DNA from: Moritella sp. JT01
GTDB taxonomy: Bacteria; Pseudomonadota; Gammaproteobacteria; Enterobacterales; Moritellaceae
Direction: 5' to 3'
Assembly (NCBI RefSeq): GCF_001574435.1
Contig: NZ_LOCN01000001.1
Location: 453,498-517,497, forward strand
Length of the DNA: 64,000 nucleotides
Every line of letters begins with the position of its first letter. Position 1 is the first letter of the stretch. Under the pieces are notes generated by a model, which was not told where the DNA came from, did no database searches, and saw only the letters and a program-made list of their open reading frames with translations. This document shows, piece after piece, positions 33,797 through 41,759 of the stretch. The position numbers and the translations under genes are program-made.

Positions 33797-34270
33797 ATGC
33801 AACGTGTGTTTGTCTTTTTGATGTGTACTTTATTTTTAAGTGGCTGTAGCAGCTGGATGTTTTGGCGAGACGCACCGCCATTACAAGTGGTCGTTAATAT
33901 TGAGGCCGAAAACAACATTAACCCTAATATAAATGGCTTAGCGTCACCCCTTGAGATTCGAATCTATCAATTGGCTGACAGTGAGGCATTTACGCAGGCG
34001 AACTTTATTGATTTGTATCGTGATGATCAAGGTGTGTTAAAAGCGGGATTATTATCTAAACGCCAGCTCGATAGTATCTTACCGAGCGAAACACACAAGG
34101 TCGAGCTGCCACAAAACAGCGAAATTAAATATGTCGGTGTGGTAGCGGCTTTTTCTAATTACAGAGAAGCCAAAAGTACCGCAATTTTGAGTGTGCAATC
34201 TGGATTTTCGATTGTTGTAAACATCAGTATTGACGGCGTAAACATTACCGTGACAGGTGAAGAGGATTAA
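33797..34270 (+). CDS. tssJ: TssJ, T6SS outer-membrane lipoprotein
   Basis: A 157-residue lipoprotein with signal peptide and lipobox LSGC (lipidated C17). The transthyretin-like beta-sandwich of TssJ is indicated by LQVVVNIEAENNINPNINGLASPLEIRIYQLADSEAFTQANFIDLYRDDQGVL and KYVGVVAAFSNY. TssJ docks to TssM across the periplasm to build the membrane complex. I use the ATG at 33797, directly after the FHA stop, which puts the signal peptide at the N-terminus; an earlier in-frame ATG would bury it. Confidence 0.92.
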   Translation: MQRVFVFLMCTLFLSGCSSWMFWRDAPPLQVVVNIEAENNINPNINGLASPLEIRIYQLADSEAFTQANFIDLYRDDQGVLKAGLLSKRQLDSILPSETHKVELPQNSEIKYVGVVAAFSNYREAKSTAILSVQSGFSIVVNISIDGVNITVTGEED

Positions 34271-34272
34271 TA

Positions 34273-35595
34273 ATGGATAAGAAAAAAGTAGTTTGGTCTG
34301 AGGGGATGTTTTTAAGCCCGCAACATTTTCAACAACAAGAGCGTTATTTTGAAGAGTTTACCAAACAATATTGCAGCCTGATGAATCCAATGCGCCACGG
34401 TTTGGCTGAGTTAGAACTTGATTATTCATTAGTTAATATTGGCAAAGTTGGGATCAAGCGTGCAAAAGGTATTTTTCCTGATGGCACTCCTTTTGATATT
34501 CGTAATGGATTAGCACTTGATATTCCTGCTGGTGCCATGGATAAATTAGTGTATTTAGCGATGCCAATTTATCGATCTGGTGTGATGAATGTAGGCAGTA
34601 AAGATGACCCTCATCGCCGTTACCACCGCACTGATTACGACGTGTTTGATACGACCCGAGATAATGCCGATGCGTTGCAATTAGAGTTAGCGGAATTAAA
34701 TATCGTACTCAAGCTTGAAGGCGAAGAGTTACAGGATTATACCCAGATCCCGATTGCGCATATCACTGAACATAAGTCAGATGGCGGGATTGAGCTAAAC
34801 CGTGCGTTTATCCCAATGTCACTTTATTTCACGGTGTCTGAATACTTAAAAGATAACGTGAATGATCTGTATGCACAGATGAAATACCGCGCGAGCACCA
34901 TTTCACAACGCTTACAGGTAGATTCTGTTAACAAAAGCTATCAAGCGTTAATTCGTGATTATTTATGGCTACAGGCTTTAGGTCGTTGGTTACCAAATAT
35001 TAAGTATTGGCTTGATAGTGGCACCACATCACCGCAAGAAATTTACCAAGAATGTATGTCAATGGCAGGTGAAATGCAGGGCTTAGATACTAAGATGCCG
35101 AAAGAATATGACAGCTGGAACAATGGCCGTTTGTATAGCCTTTTTTCAACCTTGTTCTCTGATATTCGCGTGCTATTACGTGAAGTTCAACTCGATAGCG
35201 TGACTACGTTAGTCTGGGATAAGAGCTTGTTTGATAAGCGTCGTTTATTGCGTACGTTAGTACAGGACTCAAGTCTTTATAATGCGGGTCGATTTATTTT
35301 GGTGGTATCGTCACCGTTAGGTGCTGTGCAGTTAAGTAAACAATTCCCACTCGCGGTTAAGCTAGCAGGTAACAGCATGGTTGCTGAACTTGTGCGAAAT
35401 GCGTTATCTGGTGTGCCAGTACGCGCGTTACCTATTGCGCCATCGGAATTAAAATCACGCACTGATGTGGCCTATTTCGAGCTGGATACGAAATCTGATT
35501 TGTGGCAGCAGCTCGTGAAGAAAGACGAACCGATAGCATTACATGTCGATAATCGCATTGGCGATGTTGATATTGAATTGTACGTAATTCGTTAG
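34273..35595 (+). CDS. tssK: TssK, T6SS baseplate-to-membrane connector
   Basis: A 440-residue TssK. The opening KKVVWSEGMFLSPQHFQQQERYFEEF is the family signature, and the C-terminal PSELKSRTDVAYFELDTKSDLWQQLVKKDEPIALHV is the shoulder/head domain that binds TssL and TssM. TssK is homologous to phage receptor-binding proteins and links the baseplate to the membrane complex. It starts 2 bp after tssJ. Confidence 0.96.
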   Translation: MDKKKVVWSEGMFLSPQHFQQQERYFEEFTKQYCSLMNPMRHGLAELELDYSLVNIGKVGIKRAKGIFPDGTPFDIRNGLALDIPAGAMDKLVYLAMPIYRSGVMNVGSKDDPHRRYHRTDYDVFDTTRDNADALQLELAELNIVLKLEGEELQDYTQIPIAHITEHKSDGGIELNRAFIPMSLYFTVSEYLKDNVNDLYAQMKYRASTISQRLQVDSVNKSYQALIRDYLWLQALGRWLPNIKYWLDSGTTSPQEIYQECMSMAGEMQGLDTKMPKEYDSWNNGRLYSLFSTLFSDIRVLLREVQLDSVTTLVWDKSLFDKRRLLRTLVQDSSLYNAGRFILVVSSPLGAVQLSKQFPLAVKLAGNSMVAELVRNALSGVPVRALPIAPSELKSRTDVAYFELDTKSDLWQQLVKKDEPIALHVDNRIGDVDIELYVIR

Positions 35596-35603
35596 GGGAC
35601 GCT

Positions 35604-36752
35604 ATGACATCATTATTTAATGAACAACCGACGATTTCAATTCGTCGCAGTAACAGTCCGCGTAAAGCAGTGAAAACGAGTAGTGAGGTACAGCTTGATT
35701 TAAGAGGCTCGGAAAAGTTAATCGCTCAATTAGCGAATTATAACAATCCAATCTTAAAAGAATGCAGTGAATTACTGGGTATTTTGGCAAGTGTTGAAAG
35801 ACAAACCTCACCTTTAGATATTAATGCCTTTCGTCAACAATTGCTGGATGGTATCGCAGACTTTAAACGCAAAGGGTTGTTTTTAGATTATCACCCAAGT
35901 GTGATTGAAAAGGTTTGCTTTATATTATGCGCGGCGTTTGATGAATTGATCTTGTATACCTCGTGGGGCGAAGTGGCTCGTTGGGAAAATCATTCATTAC
36001 TCAGTAAGGTCTTTAGCCAACGTAATGGTGGTGAGGTTTTCTTCCAACTGCTTGAACAAGCAGGCCGTCAACCTGCAAAGCTGGTGGACTTCTTAGAGCT
36101 TCAATATGTGTTGATTATGCTCGGTTTTTTAGGCAAGTATCGTCATGATAATCGCCAGAAAATGAATGAGTTACAGTCTGAGCTTTACAGTACGATCCGA
36201 CACTACCGTAGCGAATCCATACTGGAACCGCCAACGCCGATTTCGATGCCGGAAACGACCTCGCCTTGGCGATTTATCAGTGCGGTTAAATTATCTTGGA
36301 TTGGCGTATTATTAATTATCAGTACGTATTGTTTTTCAGAATTTTGGTATGACCAGCGTAGTCAATCAACCTTAATCGCATTTAGTTCGTTGGATATGGC
36401 TGGTTTTATCAATAGCACTAATAACAATGATTTGATTTACACCAGTACGCCTGAAGACTTAGGTATTGAAGTGCAAGAAGCAGTGAGCGTGAAACCGACT
36501 GGGCTTATCGATACAATCTCGTGGAATATCGTGGTTGCGAATTTTGCGACGAAAGCCAGCGCTGCGCGGTTAGAGAAAGACATACAAGCTATTGGGTATA
36601 AAGTGGTATTAAACGAAGTGCCTACCGGTGTGGAATTATTTATTCCGAACAATCGCGATTTAGCAAAGGCGAAACTTTTAAAAAATGAAATTAATGCTCG
36701 CTTTGGATTAAATGCAGTTATACGCCGTAGTCATAAGGTAGATGATAAATAA
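35604..36752 (+). CDS. tssL: TssL with C-terminal SPOR-like domain, T6SS membrane complex
   Basis: A 382-residue inner-membrane protein. The cytoplasmic hook domain (residues ~45-200) has NPILKECSELLGILASV, CAAFDELILYTSWGE, HSLLSKVFSQRNGGEVFFQLLE and LQYVLIMLGFLGKYR. One transmembrane helix follows at ~226-245. The periplasmic tail ends in WNIVVANFATKASAARLEKDIQAIGYKVVL and LKNEINARFGLNAVIRR (~307-376), which looks like a SPOR peptidoglycan-binding domain instead of the more common OmpA-like one. Its stop overlaps the tssM start (TAATG). Confidence 0.92.
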   Translation: MTSLFNEQPTISIRRSNSPRKAVKTSSEVQLDLRGSEKLIAQLANYNNPILKECSELLGILASVERQTSPLDINAFRQQLLDGIADFKRKGLFLDYHPSVIEKVCFILCAAFDELILYTSWGEVARWENHSLLSKVFSQRNGGEVFFQLLEQAGRQPAKLVDFLELQYVLIMLGFLGKYRHDNRQKMNELQSELYSTIRHYRSESILEPPTPISMPETTSPWRFISAVKLSWIGVLLIISTYCFSEFWYDQRSQSTLIAFSSLDMAGFINSTNNNDLIYTSTPEDLGIEVQEAVSVKPTGLIDTISWNIVVANFATKASAARLEKDIQAIGYKVVLNEVPTGVELFIPNNRDLAKAKLLKNEINARFGLNAVIRRSHKVDDK

Positions 36753-39700
36753 TGAAAAAAATAACATTAAAAATAGCGTGTTTACTCATTGCGTTAGCGT
36801 TATTGATTTGTACCGGACTTAGCTGGATATACCTCCCAACCTTAGATGAAGGGGATAAATTAGTAAGGCTGGTGGTTACGATTTTTGGAGGGGGGTTGAT
36901 TGCGATAGCCCTCGTGGTTGCGGTTTGGCAACACCTGCGTGAAGAAAAGTCGGCTGTCCATGAGCAAGTTATTTTATTTAAACAAGATGTGAAAATCATT
37001 AATTCACTGTTTAAGTCGGCTGTTATAAAGTTGAAAGGGCATAAGGGTAGTAAGCTTAGTAGTTTGTATGAACTGCCTTGGTATGTTTTGATTGGAGGTG
37101 AAGATGATGCTAAAAGTAGCTTACTACACCAAAATAACCTAGAGCCGGTTAACTATCGCGATCGTGATAAAAGTGAAACTTCACAATATATGCGGTTTTG
37201 GAGTAATGAAAACATGGTGGTTATTGAAGTCGACCACCGATTATTCGATCGAGACGGTATTGATGACGCGTTGTGGCGTGTATTTGCTCAGCAATTAATG
37301 AAATACCGACCTCGTCAAGCAGTCAATGGCGTGTTAGTCGCGATTAGCTGTGAGCGATTATTAACGGGGGATAAAAAAGCACGTTTATCTCTTAGCTCAA
37401 ATTTACAAGATGCTATTTTAACACTCGGCGAGCATTGTGGGTTAGCGTTGCCTGTTTATACATTGTTCACGAAGTCAGATACGATTGCTGATTTTGTTGA
37501 ATTTTTCTCGAGTAACTCGGGATGCGATATCGATCGACCTTTGGGTATTACGTTTCCAAACACGGATGACCATCGATTTGAAGTCAGCATGTTTGAGCTG
37601 GAATGTCAGAAATTACTCGATGTGTTAGCTCAGCAGCAATTCCAATCATTACGAGAAACACGTCAAGAGGATGCGCATTCTATTGTTGCACTCCCTTATC
37701 AGTTACGTCTTTTCTTTGAGCAAGTTACCGAGTTCTTAGAGGGAATAAGTCGGGAAAATAGGGTTCGAGATGTTGTGTGGCTAAGAGGCATGTATTTATG
37801 TTCGACACAGCAAGGTGGCAACAGTCACGATTTACTGACACAACTCGTCGCTAGCAGCAGTGCGTTTAATGCGAATACGACAAGAGAACAATTATCAGGC
37901 CGTAAGCAGTTGTTCTCAGTAAACATATTACAGCAGACTGTATTACCTGAATCGAGTATTGTTGGTGTTAACCAGCTGCGTCATTATAGTTACCTTGTAT
38001 CGCGAATATCGATGATGTTAGGTTTTATCGGGATGATTGTTGTACTTGGCTTACTGTTGCGCGATAACTGGAATAAAGATGAAGATTATCGAAACCATGC
38101 AGTCACTCAATTAGCATTGTACCAGCAAGACATGGAACGATTACGTAATACTGACGTTGGTTTTGAAGACATTATTCCAGTGTTAAATGAATTGCGCCTG
38201 GTGGTTGAAGAAGGGCGTAAACCTACGCCTTTGTATCAACGTATCAGTGTTAATCAGCCTAACACGACGGAACAAATCTACTTGAGCTATGAAGCCCAAT
38301 TACAGATGTTCTTGTTACCTCAGTTGGCTGAAGTATTAAGTAGTGAACTGTATGTATATGTTAATTTAGGCAATCCTAGCAAGATATTTGAAGTGCTGCG
38401 TTATTATCAAATGTTGTTTGATAAGCAACGTTTAGACATGACTGAATTATTAGCTTATTTGGTTGAAACGCTAAATGAACAAGGTGATATTTCGCTGGAT
38501 AATATAGAAACGTTGACCATGTTAATGGAAGATTTATTCAGTAGTGATTATGAGACGGTGCTTGTTCCGAGTGATGATTTGATTTCGGTGGCAACGCAAA
38601 ATTTAGAAGGTTTGTCACCAGAGCGCCTGATTTACACTCGCATAAAATCACTCCCTGAATACCGTAATCGCGTTGATACGCGTCGTCAATTAGGGGATAA
38701 GTTTGATGTGCTCTTTCAATTTAAAGCCGGATTTAACGGTTATTTATTGCCTGAGTTATTTACTCGTCAGGGACAAGCAAATATCGATCTGAGTGCGAAA
38801 TCAAGATTACTTAAAAAGCAGCTGAATGAATTTAAAAGTATTCAAGGGGATATGTCGGGTGCGTCTATTTCTGAGCTTGTAGATCTGAGTAAGAAGATAC
38901 AGCGTCTGTATTATGCGGATTACATATATCAGTGGAAAGAGCTTATTAACCACATCGAAGTGAAGCCATTTAATACGATCGATGATCTTGCTTATGCGGT
39001 TAAAACTGCGCGTTCACCCGCCAGTAGCCCGATTATTGATGTGCTTGATGCATTGATTGTTAATACCACACTTGCTAAAAATGCTGAGGGTGCACCTAAC
39101 GCAAAGGTTGTCGGTAAATTAGGCTTGAAAAAAACGGCATCGGTATTGAAGAAAGTTGAAAGAGTTAATCGCCTTGCGGGTGATAAATTATTACGCTTAC
39201 AGCCTTCGTATGTTGTTAATGAGGCGTTTAGCCCTTATTCAATCTTCATGGCGAGCAAAGGTAAAACAACACCCGTAGATGAATTGATGGCTGAATTAGA
39301 TCAATTGAATACGTATTTCGATACTGCGTTATCAAGTGGCGATCCAAGCCGTGCGTTATATCAGTATGCGCAAGCTCATGCGTCAGGAAGCCAAGATATA
39401 CTGGTTAATTTCCGTCGTCAATCAAGTCGTTCGCCGAACCAAGTGGCAAACTGGATTAAATCCTTGTACGCGCAGTCATGGAAGAGTGTGATCAACGGCA
39501 GTGCAGAGCATGTTAATCAGCAATGGAAAGAGCAAGTATATGGGTTTTATCGCCAAGCGGTTGAAGGACGTTTCCCATTTTTGTTAACAGGACGTGGCGA
39601 AGTTGCTATTGATGATTTTGCATTGATGTTCAAGCCAGAAGGACGTATAGATAAGTTTGTCAGTGAAGTGCTTCATCCCTTTACATATTGGGATAATGGC

Positions 39701-40207
39701 ACCTTAAAATTGGCTGAATTTGATGGTGAAAAACTGCCAATCAATGCGAAAAGCTTGCAGCAACTTAAGCAGGCAAAAACGATTAGAGAGTTGTTCTTCG
39801 GTGTGTCAGGGCAAGAGCTAGCAATGACGTTGAAGTTAAAAGCGAGTTCGATGAGTACCTCTGTGACGCAATTTAATATCATGGAAACAGAAAACATATT
39901 CTCGTATCGCCATGGCCCTCGATTATGGCAAAGCATTGCATGGCCATCAATCGGTGAAGATGATTACATGTCGGTGAACTTCTTTAGTGGTGAGAACCGT
40001 GTCGCGAGTAAGTCATATTCAGGACAATGGGCGCTGTTCAGAGCCTTATTTGATGGACGTACGAGTGCAACGGGTGATCGACGCATTAAGAAGTTAACCT
40101 ACACGCTTAATAATGAGAACATCGTCTTGCAATATAGCCTGAGAGGCAGTAACCAAATCTTTGATAAGTACTTGTTTACCCGCTTTGGCTTACCAGCGCG
40201 TTTATAA
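36752..40207 (+). CDS. tssM: TssM (IcmF), T6SS membrane complex core
   Basis: A 1151-residue inner-membrane protein. Two N-terminal helices (~4-28 and 38-62) and a third near residue 420 (ISMMLGFIGMIVVLGLLL) bracket the cytoplasmic IcmF domain. The large periplasmic C-terminal part includes ARSPASSPIIDVLDALIVNT and the final ...LRGSNQIFDKYLFTRFGLPARL. The nucleotide-binding loop is degenerate: GGEDDAKSS (115-123) keeps Lys-Ser but has lost the glycines of a Walker A motif. TssM spans the envelope and contacts TssJ and TssL. The kinase-like gene follows after 3 bp. Confidence 0.95.
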   Translation: MKKITLKIACLLIALALLICTGLSWIYLPTLDEGDKLVRLVVTIFGGGLIAIALVVAVWQHLREEKSAVHEQVILFKQDVKIINSLFKSAVIKLKGHKGSKLSSLYELPWYVLIGGEDDAKSSLLHQNNLEPVNYRDRDKSETSQYMRFWSNENMVVIEVDHRLFDRDGIDDALWRVFAQQLMKYRPRQAVNGVLVAISCERLLTGDKKARLSLSSNLQDAILTLGEHCGLALPVYTLFTKSDTIADFVEFFSSNSGCDIDRPLGITFPNTDDHRFEVSMFELECQKLLDVLAQQQFQSLRETRQEDAHSIVALPYQLRLFFEQVTEFLEGISRENRVRDVVWLRGMYLCSTQQGGNSHDLLTQLVASSSAFNANTTREQLSGRKQLFSVNILQQTVLPESSIVGVNQLRHYSYLVSRISMMLGFIGMIVVLGLLLRDNWNKDEDYRNHAVTQLALYQQDMERLRNTDVGFEDIIPVLNELRLVVEEGRKPTPLYQRISVNQPNTTEQIYLSYEAQLQMFLLPQLAEVLSSELYVYVNLGNPSKIFEVLRYYQMLFDKQRLDMTELLAYLVETLNEQGDISLDNIETLTMLMEDLFSSDYETVLVPSDDLISVATQNLEGLSPERLIYTRIKSLPEYRNRVDTRRQLGDKFDVLFQFKAGFNGYLLPELFTRQGQANIDLSAKSRLLKKQLNEFKSIQGDMSGASISELVDLSKKIQRLYYADYIYQWKELINHIEVKPFNTIDDLAYAVKTARSPASSPIIDVLDALIVNTTLAKNAEGAPNAKVVGKLGLKKTASVLKKVERVNRLAGDKLLRLQPSYVVNEAFSPYSIFMASKGKTTPVDELMAELDQLNTYFDTALSSGDPSRALYQYAQAHASGSQDILVNFRRQSSRSPNQVANWIKSLYAQSWKSVINGSAEHVNQQWKEQVYGFYRQAVEGRFPFLLTGRGEVAIDDFALMFKPEGRIDKFVSEVLHPFTYWDNGTLKLAEFDGEKLPINAKSLQQLKQAKTIRELFFGVSGQELAMTLKLKASSMSTSVTQFNIMETENIFSYRHGPRLWQSIAWPSIGEDDYMSVNFFSGENRVASKSYSGQWALFRALFDGRTSATGDRRIKKLTYTLNNENIVLQYSLRGSNQIFDKYLFTRFGLPARL

Positions 40208-40210
40208 AGG

Positions 40211-40906
40211 ATGACAGGCGCGATAAACGGTCGACTTGCTTCTCGTTTTACAGTAATTAAATTACTGTCATCGACGACATGGATGGTTCGAGATAGCCAA
40301 TCTGCTTCAGCATCAGAGTATGTGGTGCTGAAGCGGGCAGAGCCCATTGCAATAGAACGAGAGTTACTCTGTTTAACTGACTGTCACTCGTATTACATTC
40401 GCCCTGTGAGGGAGTATTTAAAGGCGGAAAATTTATTATTGATGCCATTCATTGAAGGGGAGTCATTACTATCTTTTACTGTGCATCAAACAAGTGAATT
40501 TCTGCCACTTGTACCACAGATAGTACGTGCGATTATGGCGATGCATGCGCAAGGTTGGGTGCATGGCGATATTAAGCCATCGAATGTGATCTATAATGTG
40601 GATAAGGGTGAAATATCGTTAATTGATTGTGGTTCTGCATTACCGTCTGGTACGGCATTATCGAACTTGTCATCATGGCAAGTTACCCCAGGTTTTTGTT
40701 CCGCAGATCGTTATGAACAGTCGCACATCGTGCTCCCTCAGGATGATTGGTATGCTTTTTATCAGTGGTTATTGCAGTTATATAATTCGGATTTAACCTT
40801 GCCGGAACAGCAGTTATTAACGCGTTGGCTTAATTGGCTTACAAAAATGAAAGATAAACCGGATGATTTATCTTTGTATGATAAGACTGAATTATCCGCC
40901 AATTAA
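40211..40906 (+). CDS. Divergent Ser/Thr protein kinase-like protein (T6SS PpkA-type)
   Basis: A 231-residue Hanks-type kinase domain with little else. Catalytic elements remain: K41 (VVLKRA), HGDIKPSN with D120, K122 and N125, and the metal-binding D139 in DCG instead of DFG. The glycine-rich loop is missing: the region that should hold GxGxxG reads LLSSTTWMV. No transmembrane or periplasmic sensor follows, unlike Pseudomonas PpkA. It probably phosphorylates a T6SS target read by the FHA protein, but weak or absent activity is possible. No PppA-type phosphatase gene is in the window. The 3' end overlaps the convergent PAAR gene by 15 bp. Confidence 0.78.
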   Translation: MTGAINGRLASRFTVIKLLSSTTWMVRDSQSASASEYVVLKRAEPIAIERELLCLTDCHSYYIRPVREYLKAENLLLMPFIEGESLLSFTVHQTSEFLPLVPQIVRAIMAMHAQGWVHGDIKPSNVIYNVDKGEISLIDCGSALPSGTALSNLSSWQVTPGFCSADRYEQSHIVLPQDDWYAFYQWLLQLYNSDLTLPEQQLLTRWLNWLTKMKDKPDDLSLYDKTELSAN

Positions 40907-41188
40907 TACTGTTGGCATCCCCATGATAATGGTACCGCCATGAGCAGTTGTATCACCCATTCTTGCTGCGGGTTTATTGTTGATTAAAACCGTAGCACTG
41001 CCTTTTACTACACTGTCGGGTGGGCCAACACACATACATATTTGTCCTACGGTCGCCGCGGGTAAATTACCGATTAATACGGTTGTCGGCAGTGGTAGCA
41101 GCGGCCCGCCAACATGTGGGATCGGTACTAATGCGGGTGTTTGCATTGGACATATATGCATGTCGGTCGCGCGTGCTGCTGGTAACAT
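40892..41188 (-). CDS. PAAR-domain spike-tip protein
   Basis: A 98-residue stand-alone PAAR protein. MLPAARATDMHICPMQTP and PHVGGPLLP, CVGPPDSVVKGSATVLINNKPAARMGDTTAHGGTIIMGMPTVLIGG fit the family, including His and Cys candidates for the zinc at the tip. It sharpens the VgrG spike and can carry effectors; no toxin extension is present. It is the last gene of the minus-strand vgrG operon and overlaps the end of the kinase-like gene on the other strand. Confidence 0.92.
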   Translation of the reverse strand: MLPAARATDMHICPMQTPALVPIPHVGGPLLPLPTTVLIGNLPAATVGQICMCVGPPDSVVKGSATVLINNKPAARMGDTTAHGGTIIMGMPTVLIGG

Positions 41189-41189
41189 A

Positions 41190-41759
41190 TTATTCTCCTA
41201 ACTTACCATTGCCACCTTGGGCAATATGTAATCCAAGCTTAAAATAGTGTTCATATCGTTCTGTGGCATGCTCGCCATCAGGCAGGGCTGCAGTTAAGTT
41301 AACCGCCCCTGCGACTGCTTGTGAATATAAGTATTCAGGCGGCTGTACAATGGGTTCGCACGGAGCCGTCATACTACCACCGCTCCAGAATGCAGCCTGA
41401 GCAACCCAACCCGCACCGGTTTGTAAATCTGCTTTTTTTGCCATATCTTCGGCAAATCGACGTGCTGTTTCATCGGGTTCATGAACCCATGCTTTGGCAG
41501 AACGAATCGCATTGGCTTCGTCTTCATTCCAGTCGCTGCGTTGACTGGCGCAGCAACATGCCCACCAGATTGCTTCTCGAACCGGTAATGCATGCGCAAG
41601 GAATAAGGCGGTGTCGGCAAAGAGTTCAGCTGCAATGGCCATATCGATGACCGCTGCGGGCGTAAGATGTTGCGCGGCGAGCGCGGTTATTTCATCACTT
41701 GCTTCATACAAAGATAAAATGTCTTGTGCATGCTGGTGTGGGATCTTTAAATAATGCAT
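41190..41759 (-). CDS. Uncharacterised protein between vgrG and PAAR (possible T6SS adaptor)
   Basis: A 189-residue, mostly helical, cytoplasmic-looking protein rich in Ala, Trp and His (REAIWWACCCASQRSDWNEDEANAIRSAKAWVHEPDETARRFAEDMAKKADLQTGAGWVAQAAFWSGGSM). No signal peptide and no catalytic motif. I recall a domain family (DUF6931) with this flavour near VgrG genes but cannot verify it. It is translationally coupled to vgrG (TAATG) and one base from the PAAR gene. That sandwich suggests an adaptor or chaperone that loads the PAAR tip or an unlinked effector onto VgrG. Confidence 0.7.
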   Translation of the reverse strand: MHYLKIPHQHAQDILSLYEASDEITALAAQHLTPAAVIDMAIAAELFADTALFLAHALPVREAIWWACCCASQRSDWNEDEANAIRSAKAWVHEPDETARRFAEDMAKKADLQTGAGWVAQAAFWSGGSMTAPCEPIVQPPEYLYSQAVAGAVNLTAALPDGEHATERYEHYFKLGLHIAQGGNGKLGE

